64,000 nt of DNA, taken from the NCBI RefSeq assembly GCF_009755815.1, contig NZ_WRPK01000005.1:310001-374000 (forward strand), given 5' to 3'. Shown here in pieces: positions 43,033-54,545 of the stretch. Source of the DNA: Flavisphingomonas formosensis. Lineage in GTDB: Bacteria; Pseudomonadota; Alphaproteobacteria; Sphingomonadales; Sphingomonadaceae. Both the position numbers and the translations under genes were made by a program. Position 1 is the first letter of the stretch. Each line of letters begins with the position of its first letter. The notes below the pieces were generated by a model that saw only the letters and a program-made list of their open reading frames with translations, ran no database searches and was not told the DNA's origin.

Positions 43033-44432
43033 GCCGCGCCGCCCGTCCAGGGGCGCGGCCAGGGCCGCTGGGCCGGTCGCATTGCCTCATAGGCATGAGC
43101 GAGGCGCAGCACGCCGAGATCGTCGAAGCGGCGTCCGATGATCTGCAGGCCGATCGGCAGGCCGGCGGCGGTATAGCCGCAGTTGATCGAGGCGGCGGGC
43201 TGCTCCGTCATATTATAGGCGACGGTGAAGCCGATATGCTCGAACGGGCGCGCGGGATCGTTGACCGGGCTCGCCCAGTCGGCCGGAAAGGCGGGGACCG
43301 GCGCGGTCGGCGAGAGCATGAAGTCGTAACCCCGGAAGGCGGCGATCCCGGCTTCCTGCATGCGGATGATCTGGTCGAAGCCGGTATAGACCGAAAGGCC
43401 GTCATAGCCGCGCGCCGGCTCCACCCAGGCGCGGATATAGGGGAGGATGGTCGCGTAGCGTTCGGGCGGCAGCGATCGTGTCTCGTCGTGGAATCGCGTG
43501 CGCCAGAAACGGTCGAGCCCGTCCAGCATCTCGGGCGTGAGGAAGGGGCGCACGGGCTCGACGATGGCACCGGCACTTTCGATCAGCCGCGCCGCGGCGA
43601 TCACCGCTTCGCGCGTTTCCGGCTCGGCCGGCATGCCGCAGCCCGCGTCCAGCAGCAGGCCGATGCGCAATCCCTGCAGGTCGATGGCGAGATCGTCCCA
43701 GGCGATGTCGGCGGGCGGCAGGCTCATATAGTCGCGTTCGTCCGGCTGCGCGGTGGCCGCCATGATCAGCGCGGCATCCGCCACCGTGCGCGTCATCGGG
43801 CCAGCGACCCGACCGATATAGGGCGGATCGATCGGCACGCGGCCGAAGCTGGGCTTCAGTCCGAAGATACCGCACCAGCCGGCCGGCAGCCGGATCGATC
43901 CGCCGATGTCGGTGCCGAGATGCAACGGGCCATAGCCGGCCGCGGCCGCACTGCCTGCGCCTGCGCTCGATCCGCCGGGGGTGCGGCTCGTGTCCCAGGG
44001 ATTGCGGGACAAGGCGTGGAAGCTCGACAGTCCGGACGACAGCATCCCATAATCGGGGTTGGTCGTCTTCGCGAAGGGGATGGCGCCGGCCTCGCGCAGG
44101 CGCTGCACCGGCGGTGCATCCTGCGGCTGGGGCGTCATGTCGCCGGCAGCCGAACCGACCGGCTTGGGATCGCCCTCGGTCGCGATCAGCTCCTTGATCG
44201 TCACCGGCACCCCATCGAGCGGTCCGGCCGGTGCGCCGGAGGCCCAGCGCCGCTCCGATCGGCGCGCCTCGGCAAGCGCCCGTTCGGGCTTCGCCGCCCA
44301 GGTGGCGGCCAGCACCGGCTCGGCCATCGCCATCCTGTCGAGCACCGATTGCATCACCTCCACAGGCGAAAGGGTGCGCGCCGCGAAGGCCTGGATCATC
44401 TCGCGCGCCGTGAGGTCGCAACTTTCAGTCAT
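43029..44432 (-). CDS. Amidase (amidase signature family)
   Basis: 467 residues. The Ser-Ser-Lys triad is visible: Lys80 (VPVTIKEL), Ser155 (GGSSAGAGSAAAAGYGPL) and Ser179 (GTDIGGSIR); the 24-residue spacing of the two Ser equals that in known members. CGIFGLKPSFGRVP follows. It hydrolyses an amide bond to acid plus amine or ammonia in the cytoplasm. It overlaps both neighbours by four bases, between the GPH transporter and the P1 peptidase. The two hydrolases may act one after the other on the same compound. Physiological substrate unknown. Confidence 0.92.
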   Translation of the reverse strand: MTESCDLTAREMIQAFAARTLSPVEVMQSVLDRMAMAEPVLAATWAAKPERALAEARRSERRWASGAPAGPLDGVPVTIKELIATEGDPKPVGSAAGDMTPQPQDAPPVQRLREAGAIPFAKTTNPDYGMLSSGLSSFHALSRNPWDTSRTPGGSSAGAGSAAAAGYGPLHLGTDIGGSIRLPAGWCGIFGLKPSFGRVPIDPPYIGRVAGPMTRTVADAALIMAATAQPDERDYMSLPPADIAWDDLAIDLQGLRIGLLLDAGCGMPAEPETREAVIAAARLIESAGAIVEPVRPFLTPEMLDGLDRFWRTRFHDETRSLPPERYATILPYIRAWVEPARGYDGLSVYTGFDQIIRMQEAGIAAFRGYDFMLSPTAPVPAFPADWASPVNDPARPFEHIGFTVAYNMTEQPAASINCGYTAAGLPIGLQIIGRRFDDLGVLRLAHAYEAMRPAQRPWPRPWTGGAA

Positions 44433-45742
44433 CGGGTTCTTGCCATAGTCTGGGGCCGGTCGGCTGGGAAGCGGAGGATCAGCAGCGCGGAGAGGCCATG
44501 GCCGAGCGCCGGCGCGACTGCGAAGAAGCTGAGAAGCCCGGTAAGCGCGGTCGCGTCATTGGGGCCGGCCGGCCTGAAGCCGAACCAGCCGATCACGAAG
44601 AAGGCGATCGCCACGGCCAGTGCCATGGCGGCGTTGGTGGTGACGTTGAACACCGAGGAGAAAAGGCCGGCGCGCTCGATGCCCGTCGTCGCGCGGTGCC
44701 GGTCCGCCACATCGTAGATCATCGCGCGCAGCATCAGATTGCCCGATCCCTGGGTCAGGCCCTGCGCCATCACGAGCGCGACCAGCAGCCATGCCCGTCC
44801 CGGCGTGAGCAGCAGCATGGCGAGATTGATCGCGACCTGGACAAGCTCGGCGAGGATCAGCGTGTGCGGGCGGCCCAGCCTGTAGCTGATCCGCGCCCAG
44901 AGCGGCGCGGCGACGATGCCGAAGGAATATTGGATCAGCAGCAGGATCGCCGCGATGTGGAGCTGCATGTAGAAGGTGACGAAGAAGACGAACACCGCGC
45001 CGCGCGCGCCTTGGCCCAACGACACGAAGAAGTCCGACGCGATGATCCGCCACAGCAGCCGGTCGCGCAGCACCGCACCGAGGCCGCCTTTCGCCGGCGC
45101 CGCGGCCTCGGTACGGCGGCCCGGCGCCTCGCGGAACAGGGCGGCGATGAGGAGGAGACCGGGCGCCAGCGCCGCGACCACGAACAGGCCCATTGCCTGC
45201 ACGTGCAGCTTGGCGTCGCCGACATGGAGAAACTCCAGGGCGGCCGGCATCAGCAGCACCGCGAAGACGCCGACCGAAGCTCCGGTCTGGATATAGGATT
45301 GGATGCGGGCGCGCTGGCGCGGATCGGCGGAGAGCTCGCCGCCCCAGGCATAATGCGGGGTCGCGGTCGCCGTCCAGCCGAGGCAGAGCAGCAGCAGGCC
45401 GATGGCGAGCCAGGCGTCGCCCGCGCCCGGCGGCGGCAGGAAGACGGCGATGGCCGCGATGAGGAACAGCAGGCCGCCTCCAAGAATCCACGGCTTGCGG
45501 CGGCCGAGGCGGGTATGGGTATGATCGGAGAGCCAGCCGACCACCGGATCGCTGAACGCGCTCCACAGCCGGCTGAACAGGAAGATCGTGCCCACCGTTT
45601 CCAGTCCGAGCCCCATCGTCTGCGCATAGAAAGCGGGCAGATAGGCCTGAAGCGGGATGTTGAAGCCGCCGGTCGCCACGCCCAGCATGGCGAAGGCGGC
45701 AAGACGGCGGACAGGCAGCGGGGCTGCGGTCGGGGTCGTCAT
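44429..45742 (-). CDS. GPH-family MFS transporter
   Basis: 437 residues, about twelve membrane segments. The motif WSAFSDPVVGWLSDHTHTRLGRRKPWIL is the glycoside-pentoside-hexuronide (GPH) cation symporter signature. Members take up sugars or glycosides with sodium or protons, though many relatives use other solutes. It is first in the transporter-amidase-peptidase operon and overlaps the amidase start (ATGA). It most likely brings in the compound that the two hydrolases attack. Confidence 0.88.
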   Translation of the reverse strand: MTTPTAAPLPVRRLAAFAMLGVATGGFNIPLQAYLPAFYAQTMGLGLETVGTIFLFSRLWSAFSDPVVGWLSDHTHTRLGRRKPWILGGGLLFLIAAIAVFLPPPGAGDAWLAIGLLLLCLGWTATATPHYAWGGELSADPRQRARIQSYIQTGASVGVFAVLLMPAALEFLHVGDAKLHVQAMGLFVVAALAPGLLLIAALFREAPGRRTEAAAPAKGGLGAVLRDRLLWRIIASDFFVSLGQGARGAVFVFFVTFYMQLHIAAILLLIQYSFGIVAAPLWARISYRLGRPHTLILAELVQVAINLAMLLLTPGRAWLLVALVMAQGLTQGSGNLMLRAMIYDVADRHRATTGIERAGLFSSVFNVTTNAAMALAVAIAFFVIGWFGFRPAGPNDATALTGLLSFFAVAPALGHGLSALLILRFPADRPQTMARTR

Positions 45743-45754
45743 GCTAAGCGATCA

Positions 45755-45919
45755 TGGCTGCTTCATCCTCCCCCGCAGGGAAGGGGGGACCACACGCAGT
45801 GTGGTGGAGGGGTTCAGCTTTCGACAGCGCAGACGCCAGACATGAAGCAGGCGGGAGCCCCTCCGCCGCCTTCGCTGGTCCCCATCCCGCTGAAGGGCAG
45901 GATGAACGACGCCAAGGAC
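45755..45919. repeat. Intergenic C/G-rich repeat with hairpins
   Basis: The gap between the GPH transporter and the sulfatase holds CCTCCCCCGCAGGGAAGGGGGG, then CCACAC-GCA-GTGTGG (45790-45804) and GGAGGGG, followed by GCCCCTCCGCCGCCTTCGCT and a CATCC / GGATGA pair. This pattern resembles a dispersed repeat of sphingomonad genomes. No gene is visible here. Confidence 0.5.
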
Positions 45920-48749
<2,830 letters not shown>

Positions 48750-48851
48750 GCGACCTCCATGGGCCGGGCGCGACGCCGGCCGGTATCTCCGCAAGAGAGC
48801 CCGATGTGATCCGGAGGGCAAGCGGCTATCGGCGGGAGACGGATTCCATGT

Positions 48852-48870
48852 CCCGATCGCAAAGATCGGG
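48852..48870. terminator. Stem-loop after the LysR gene
   Basis: CCCGATC-GCAAA-GATCGGG is a perfect 7-bp hairpin in the gap between the LysR stop and the aminotransferase start, both on the minus strand. No T run follows, so termination is only possible. Confidence 0.4.
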
Positions 48871-48879
48871 CCGTCCGCC

Positions 48880-49782
48880 CTAGACCTGCGTCGTCTGCGC
48901 TTCCGCTTCCATCCAGGCCGAGAATTGCGCGAGTGCGCCGTCCTGCTCCCAGCCCTGCCGGCGCACGAGATAATAGGCTGCATCGTCCTCCAGCGCATCT
49001 GCGAACGGGATGACGAGCGTCCCTTCGTCCAGCTCCGGCTGAATCAGGAAGCGCGGGATCAGCGCGACGCCCGCGCCGGCCGCGGCCGCCTGGGCGAGCA
49101 TCAGGAAATGCTCGAACACCGGACCGCGCAATGGCGGCACGTCGGTCATGCCCTGACCGGCGAACCAGCGATTCCATGCAGTGCGGCGGGAAGCCTGGAA
49201 AAGCAGCGGCTTGTCCAGCAATGCTGCCACGGATGGCAGGGGATTGCGATGCAGCCAGTCCGGCGCGCAGACCGCCACCGCCTGCTCGCGGAACAGGAAA
49301 AGGTGGGAGGCGCGCGGCCAGTCCGGCTGGCCGAAATGGATCGCCGCATCGAAACCTTCTTCTTCCAGGTCGAACGGAAAGGAGCGGGCGGCGAAGTTCA
49401 CGGTCATCTCCGGGTGGCGCGCAGTGAGGCGCGGCAGCCGCGGTGCGAGCCAGCGCATGCCGAAGCTGGGCAGGGTCGCAATGTTGAGCTCCCGATTATG
49501 CGTCCGGTTCATGGTTCGCTCGGTGGCGGTGCGGATGCGATCGAGCGCGGGTTTGATCTGCTCGGCATAGGCGCGGCCCGCCTCGTTGAGCTCGACCCGG
49601 CGACCATGCCGATCGAACAGGCTGGTCTGTAGCCATTCCTCCAGCACCGCGACCTGGCGGCTCACGGCGCTCTGGGTAAGGCCGACCTGCTCGCCCGCGC
49701 GCGAGAAGCTGCCATGCCGCGCGGCGGCCAGGAAGCTGGTGAGCGCCGCCATCGGCGGCAGGAAGCGGCGACTCTCATTCAT
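48880..49782 (-). CDS. LysR-family transcriptional regulator
   Basis: 300 residues. N-terminal helix-turn-helix AALTSFLAAARHGSFSRAGEQVGLTQSAVSRQVAVLEEWLQTSLFDRHGRRVELNEAG is the LysR pattern, followed by a sensor domain (NIATLPSFGMRWLAPRLPRLTARHPEMTVNF and so on). It resembles GcvA-like members. It is divergent from the DUF1338 gene, with about 100 bp between starts, the classic arrangement for a LysR protein controlling the neighbouring operon, here for amino-acid breakdown. The inducer may be an intermediate such as 2-oxoadipate, 2-hydroxyglutarate or an arginine derivative. Confidence 0.92.
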   Translation of the reverse strand: MNESRRFLPPMAALTSFLAAARHGSFSRAGEQVGLTQSAVSRQVAVLEEWLQTSLFDRHGRRVELNEAGRAYAEQIKPALDRIRTATERTMNRTHNRELNIATLPSFGMRWLAPRLPRLTARHPEMTVNFAARSFPFDLEEEGFDAAIHFGQPDWPRASHLFLFREQAVAVCAPDWLHRNPLPSVAALLDKPLLFQASRRTAWNRWFAGQGMTDVPPLRGPVFEHFLMLAQAAAAGAGVALIPRFLIQPELDEGTLVIPFADALEDDAAYYLVRRQGWEQDGALAQFSAWMEAEAQTTQV

Positions 49783-49884
49783 TCCATTTCCTCATCAGCA
49801 GATACGGCAAATCCATTTTGAATCCGGCGCAGCATTCACCAGATGGAGCACCGACTGCAACGGATTCGGATCGGTACCGCCATC
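49783..49884. promoter_or_regulatory. Divergent LysR / DUF1338 promoter region
   Basis: About 100 bases between the two starts, more AT-rich than its flanks (ATTCCATTTCCTC, GGCAAATCCATTTTGAATC). It is the expected place for LysR binding; no clear T-N11-A dyad could be singled out. Confidence 0.45.
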
Positions 49885-50907
49885 ATGGCCCAGCATGCGA
49901 AAATCTCACAAGCTCTCGTGCAGACAATGCTCCCGGTGGATCGCGCCGAGCAGGCGGAGCGGATTCTCGCGCCGATGATCGACGCAGAGGCCGACGCAGC
50001 ACCGGGCGTGACGCGCGCGCAGTTCGCCGCGGCGATGAATCGCATCCTTTTTCTCGGTTTGCTGGATCGGGTTCCCAGCGGCAGACGCTATGTCGCGGAT
50101 GTCGAGCGCGAGGGCGGCCGTATCGCCTTCGATCATGGGGCCGTGCGCAGCGTCTGTCTGGCCGCAGGCGATACCGGCGCGCTGCCGCGCGGCGAACTGG
50201 CGTTCCGCCGGATCCTCGAGCCGCTTGGCTACAGTGTCGCCGCAATCTACCCGCTGCCGAAGCTGCGCATGACCGGGCGCGCCTATCGCCACGCCGATTT
50301 TCCCGACACCATGCCGCAATTCTTCGTGAGCGAGTTGCATGTCGACCAGTTCGACGCCGATTTTGCGGCGGCGGCGCAGCGCGTTTTCGGCAGCTCGCAC
50401 GACCCGCTGGATGCGGAAACCAAGGAAATGCTCCGCGATTTCGCGGAAGGGCGGACGGTGACGCTGGATCGGGCCTGTCATGCGATGCCGGTGATCGTCG
50501 GCGCCTTCGGCTGCCATCATGCCACGCCAGAGCTCGCCGACTATGAACGGCTGCGCGATTCCTCGCGCGAGGCGGCATGGATCGCGACGGAGGGCAATGC
50601 CTTCAACCACGCGACCGATCGGGTCGCCGACGTGATCGCGCTGGCGGAGGCGCAGCGCGCGCTCGGCCGGCCGATCAAGGATAGCGTCGAATTCTCCGCC
50701 ACCGGGCGCGTGCGGCAGACCGCCTTCCGGGCCGACACGGTCGAGCGCCGCTTTAAGGTCCGTGGCGCCGCCGATGCGGTGCTGGAAGTGCCGGGCTCCT
50801 TCTATGAATTCATCAGCCGCGATGCGGATCCGGATACCGGCCTTATCGACCTGTCGTTCGATAGCGGCAACGCAACCGGCATCTTTACCATGACGCAGGG
50901 CGCATGA
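49885..50907 (+). CDS. hglS: DUF1338 protein, 2-oxoadipate dioxygenase/decarboxylase (HglS-like)
   Basis: 340 residues. Candidate metal ligands are His84 (AFDHGAVRSV), His242 (GNAFNHATDR) and Glu308 (PGSFYEFISRD), the His-His-Glu set of HglS, a VOC-fold iron enzyme that turns 2-oxoadipate into D-2-hydroxyglutarate and CO2 in lysine breakdown. The protein is shorter than the Pseudomonas enzyme (about 450). ATG at 49885 is preferred; ATG at 49843 would add 14 residues and neither has a strong ribosome site. The next gene, overlapping by four bases, encodes the predicted D-2-hydroxyglutarate dehydrogenase, which supports this activity. Confidence 0.85.
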   Translation: MAQHAKISQALVQTMLPVDRAEQAERILAPMIDAEADAAPGVTRAQFAAAMNRILFLGLLDRVPSGRRYVADVEREGGRIAFDHGAVRSVCLAAGDTGALPRGELAFRRILEPLGYSVAAIYPLPKLRMTGRAYRHADFPDTMPQFFVSELHVDQFDADFAAAAQRVFGSSHDPLDAETKEMLRDFAEGRTVTLDRACHAMPVIVGAFGCHHATPELADYERLRDSSREAAWIATEGNAFNHATDRVADVIALAEAQRALGRPIKDSVEFSATGRVRQTAFRADTVERRFKVRGAADAVLEVPGSFYEFISRDADPDTGLIDLSFDSGNATGIFTMTQGA

Positions 50908-52349
50908 GCGCTGGCCCGGTCTTGATCGACGCGCTGCGCGCGCTCGTCGGCGATCGCAATCTCCTCGCCGCCGCCGAGGATCTGCGCGTCGCCCAGGCCG
51001 ACGGTCGGGTCGCCGACGGGAGTGAGCCCTGTGCGATCGTGCGTCCTGCCGATGCCGCGCAGGTGTCGGAGATCGTACGCCTGGCAGCCGGGCACGGCGT
51101 TCCGCTCGTCGTGCAGGGCGGCCGCACCGGGCTGGTCGGGGCCGGCCTGGCGCAGCAGGCGGGGGCGCTGATCCTGTCGCTCGACCGGCTCGACCGCTGC
51201 ATCGAGATCGATCCGGTCAACCGCATGGCGACGGTGGATGCCGGGGTCCGCCTTTCCGCGCTCAACGCCGCCGCTGCCGAATTCGGCCTGTCCTTTCCGA
51301 TCGACCTCGGCGCCGATCCGATGATCGGCGGGATGATCGCGGCCAATACCGGCGGCGCGCGCTTCCTGCGATACGGTGACGTGCGCACCGCGCTGAAGGC
51401 GGTCGAGGTCGTCCGGTCAGACGGCACGGGCGAGCGGATGCGGTTCGGCGCGGCGCTGTGGAAGAATAATGGCGGGCTCGATCTCAAGCAGCTGCTCGTC
51501 GGCAGCAGCGGTGCGCTCGGCATCGTCACGCGCGCGACGGTCGCGCTGCAGCCCTTGCCGCAGGCGCGGCTGACCGCACTGCTGGCGCTGGCCGATCCGC
51601 ATGCCGCGCTGATGCTGCTGCGCCTGTTGGAAGACGGCTTCGGCACCTTGCTGACCGCGTTCGAGGGGATCAGCGGGGCAGCGCTGGCCGCGGCGCTGCG
51701 CCATGTGCCGACGCTTCGCGCGCCGTTCGGCGGCCCGCTGCCGGCCTATGCGGTGCTGATCGAGCTGTCCGCCGGATCGCTGTTCGACGCGGCCGAGCTG
51801 GAGGACAAGCTCGGCACGCTGCTGGCGCCCCTGATGGAACGGGACGGCACACCGATCCTGGATGTCGCCACCGACCGGCGCGACGGCCTCTGGGCGATCC
51901 GCCATGCGGTGCCCGAGGGGCTGCGCAGCGAGGGTGCGGTCGTCGCCTGCGACATTGCGCTGCGCCGCGGGGACGTGATGCGGTTTCGCGACGATCTCGC
52001 CGCCCGCCTGGCCGCGGCCGCACCGGGGCTCGTCCTGCACGATTTCGGGCACATCGGCGACGGCGGGCTGCATTTCAACTGCGTCTGGCCGAAGGCCGCC
52101 GGGCCGCTGCCGGACGGGATCGCCGATCGCGCGCGCGCCATTGTGTTCGATGCGGTCGTCACCGAATATGGCGGCAGCTTCAGCGCCGAACATGGCGTTG
52201 GCCCGCGCAACATTGCGCAGTATCGCCGCTTCACGCCGCCCGGCGAACGCCGGATCGCAGGCGCCATGCAGCGGCTGATTGCCCCGGTGCCGATCGGGAG
52301 CGTGGATTTTGGAACGGGTTGGTCTGAGGAGTTGGACGATGTCGAATGA
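50904..52349 (+). CDS. FAD-dependent D-2-hydroxyglutarate dehydrogenase
   Basis: 481 residues. FAD-binding type 4 domain with GVPLVVQGGRTGLVGAGL, PIDLGADPMIGGMIAANTGG and LVGSSGALGIVTRATVAL; FAD-oxidase C-terminal domain with HDFGHIGDGGLHFN (metal-binding His) and GGSFSAEHGVGPRN. This is the D-lactate/D-2-hydroxyglutarate dehydrogenase family. It would oxidise D-2-hydroxyglutarate to 2-oxoglutarate and pass electrons to a quinone or flavoprotein. ATGA overlap with the HglS-like gene makes D-2-hydroxyglutarate the likely substrate. It overlaps the next gene by eleven bases. Confidence 0.9.
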   Translation: MSAGPVLIDALRALVGDRNLLAAAEDLRVAQADGRVADGSEPCAIVRPADAAQVSEIVRLAAGHGVPLVVQGGRTGLVGAGLAQQAGALILSLDRLDRCIEIDPVNRMATVDAGVRLSALNAAAAEFGLSFPIDLGADPMIGGMIAANTGGARFLRYGDVRTALKAVEVVRSDGTGERMRFGAALWKNNGGLDLKQLLVGSSGALGIVTRATVALQPLPQARLTALLALADPHAALMLLRLLEDGFGTLLTAFEGISGAALAAALRHVPTLRAPFGGPLPAYAVLIELSAGSLFDAAELEDKLGTLLAPLMERDGTPILDVATDRRDGLWAIRHAVPEGLRSEGAVVACDIALRRGDVMRFRDDLAARLAAAAPGLVLHDFGHIGDGGLHFNCVWPKAAGPLPDGIADRARAIVFDAVVTEYGGSFSAEHGVGPRNIAQYRRFTPPGERRIAGAMQRLIAPVPIGSVDFGTGWSEELDDVE

Positions 52350-53535
52350 TCTGATGGGGGTCTACAGCCGCGCGCCGGTGGAAGTGGAGCGGGGCGAGGG
52401 CGTCTGGCTCGAGGCGCGCGACGGCCGCCGCTATCTCGACTGCGTCGCCGGCATCGCGACCAACAGCCTGGGCCATGCCAATCCGAAGCTCATCGCCGCG
52501 CTGACCGAGCAGGCGCAGAAGCTTTGGCACGTCTCCAACATCTTCCGCATCCCCGGCCAGGAGGCGCTTGCCCATCGTCTCACCGAGGCGAGCTTCGCCG
52601 ACGTGGTGTTCTTCGGAAATTCCGGATCCGAGGCGATCGAATGCGCGCTGAAGACGGCGCGGCGCTTCCACGTCGCCAACGGCCAGCCGGAGCGCATCGA
52701 CGTGATCGGCTTTGCCGGCTCCTTCCACGGCCGCACCTATGCCGCGATCAATGCGTCCGGCAATCCGAGCTATCTCGAGGGCTTCGGCCCGCGCCTGCCA
52801 GGCTATGTGCAGCTCTCCGTCGATGATCGCGCCGCCATCGAGGCCGCGATCCGCACGCCGACCGCCGCAGCCGTGATCGTCGAGCCCGTGCAGGGCGAGG
52901 GCGGCGCGCGAGCGCTCGACGAGGAGTGGCTGCGCTGGGTACGCGCGCTGTGCGACGAGACCGGCACGCTCCTGATCTTCGACGAGGTACAGTGCGGCAT
53001 GGGCCGGACCGGCCGGCTGTTCGCCCATCAGTGGTTCGATGGTCTCGCACCGGACATCATGGCCGTCGCCAAGGCGCTCGGCGGCGGTTTTCCGGTCGGC
53101 GCCTGCCTTGCCACGGCCGATGCGGCCAAGGGCATGACGGTGGGCGTGCACGGCTCGACCTTCGGCGGCAATCCGCTGGCGATGGCGGTCGGCATCGCGG
53201 CGTTCGACGAGCTGGCGAAGGAAGAGACGCTGGCCAATGCCCGCGCGATCGGCGCGCGGCTGGCCGAGGGTCTGCGCCGGATCGGTGCGGCCTATCCCGA
53301 TATCGTCGTCGACGTGCGGGGCAAGGGCATGCTGATCGGCGTCAAGCTGATCCCCAACAACCGCGAGATGATGGCCGCCGCGCGCGACCAGGATCTGCTC
53401 GTCGCCGGCGGCGGCGAGAATTGCATCCGCATGCTGCCGCCGCTGATCATGACCGCGGACGAGGCCGACGAGGCGCTCCGCCGGCTGGAGGCGACCTTCG
53501 CCGCGACGCGCACGCGGCTGGCCGCGGCGGCCTGA
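52339..53535 (+). CDS. astC: Succinylornithine/acetylornithine aminotransferase (AstC/AruC-like)
   Basis: 398 residues of class III PLP aminotransferases: CVAGIATNSLGHANPKLIAAL, FFGNSGSEAIECALKTAR, GSFHGRTYAAINASGNP, IFDEVQCGMGRTG and AKALGGGFPVGA with the PLP Lys. It transfers the omega-amino group of N2-succinylornithine to 2-oxoglutarate in the AST pathway; related enzymes also use acetylornithine, GABA or 2-aminoadipate. Position before astA and astD supports the AstC role, while the upstream HglS-like gene leaves open that it also makes 2-oxoadipate from 2-aminoadipate. Start overlaps the previous gene. Confidence 0.9.
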   Translation: MSNDLMGVYSRAPVEVERGEGVWLEARDGRRYLDCVAGIATNSLGHANPKLIAALTEQAQKLWHVSNIFRIPGQEALAHRLTEASFADVVFFGNSGSEAIECALKTARRFHVANGQPERIDVIGFAGSFHGRTYAAINASGNPSYLEGFGPRLPGYVQLSVDDRAAIEAAIRTPTAAAVIVEPVQGEGGARALDEEWLRWVRALCDETGTLLIFDEVQCGMGRTGRLFAHQWFDGLAPDIMAVAKALGGGFPVGACLATADAAKGMTVGVHGSTFGGNPLAMAVGIAAFDELAKEETLANARAIGARLAEGLRRIGAAYPDIVVDVRGKGMLIGVKLIPNNREMMAAARDQDLLVAGGGENCIRMLPPLIMTADEADEALRRLEATFAATRTRLAAAA

Positions 53536-54545
53536 TGCTGTTCGTCCGGCCGGCCGGGCCCGCAGACATCGATGAGCTGATGGAGCTGGCTTATCTCTCG
53601 GGCCGGGGCTTCACCAGCCTGCCCGAGGACCGGCCGACGCTGGCCAGCCGCCTCGCCTTGTCGGAGCAGAGCTTCGGCGGGCAGGCAGCACCGGCGGACG
53701 CCTGGTACGTGATCATGCTGGAGGACAGCGACACCGGGCGGATCCAGGGCGTGGCGGGCGTCAAGGGCGCCGTGGGCCAGCATCGCCCGCATTATTCGTT
53801 CCGGGTGATGACGCTCGCCCAATATTCCTCGGCGACCAACACGCGCTTCGATCACAATGCGCTGGTGCTGGTGAACGAATGCAGCGGCTGTTCCGAGGTC
53901 GGCTCGCTGTTCCTGCGGCCGGGCAAGCGGCAGAGCGGCGCCGGATCGCTGCTCGCGCGTTCGCGCTACATGCTGATCGGCACGGCGCCCGATCGCTTCG
54001 CCAGCACGATCATGGCGGAGCTGCGCGGCTGGTTCGACGAGATGGACAACAGCCCCTTCTGGGATGGGATCGCGAGCAAGTTCTTCCGCCTGCCGTTCGA
54101 GGAGGCGGACCGGATGATCACCTCGACCGACGGGCAGTTCATCCTGGATCTGGCGCCGCGCCATCCCATCTATCTGGAGCTGGTCGACAAGGCGGCGCGC
54201 GACGCGATCGGCGCGGTCCACCGCCATGGTGTCGCGGCGTTGCGCATGCTGGAGAAGGAAGGCTTCACCCGCTCCGGACTCATCGACATCTTCGACGGCG
54301 GGCCGACCATGACCTGTCCGCTGGGCAATATTGCGACGATCCGTGGGGCGGAGCAGTGCTCGGTACGGATCGGCGATACGGCAGGCGGCGAGGAGATGCT
54401 GCTTTCTACGACCGACATCGCCCGTTTTCGTGCGCTTCGCACCGAGGCGCGGCGGGAGGACGGTCAGATCTGGATTTCGCAGGACTGTTCGCGCGTGCTC
54501 GGGGTGAGCGAAGGCGAACGGCTGCAGGTGAGCGGAGCGATATGA
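53535..54545 (+). CDS. astA: Arginine N-succinyltransferase
   Basis: 336 residues. The AstA pattern is complete: FVRPAGPADIDELMELAYLSGRGFTSLPEDRPTLASRLALSE, HYSFRVMTLAQYSS, LFLRPGKRQSGAGSLLARSRYMLIG, VMAELRGWFDE-like segment and HGVAALRMLEKEGF. It moves a succinyl group from succinyl-CoA to the alpha-amino group of arginine, the first AST step. The ATG overlaps the TGA of the aminotransferase (TGATG). It sits between astC and astD. Confidence 0.94.
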   Translation: MLFVRPAGPADIDELMELAYLSGRGFTSLPEDRPTLASRLALSEQSFGGQAAPADAWYVIMLEDSDTGRIQGVAGVKGAVGQHRPHYSFRVMTLAQYSSATNTRFDHNALVLVNECSGCSEVGSLFLRPGKRQSGAGSLLARSRYMLIGTAPDRFASTIMAELRGWFDEMDNSPFWDGIASKFFRLPFEEADRMITSTDGQFILDLAPRHPIYLELVDKAARDAIGAVHRHGVAALRMLEKEGFTRSGLIDIFDGGPTMTCPLGNIATIRGAEQCSVRIGDTAGGEEMLLSTTDIARFRALRTEARREDGQIWISQDCSRVLGVSEGERLQVSGAI

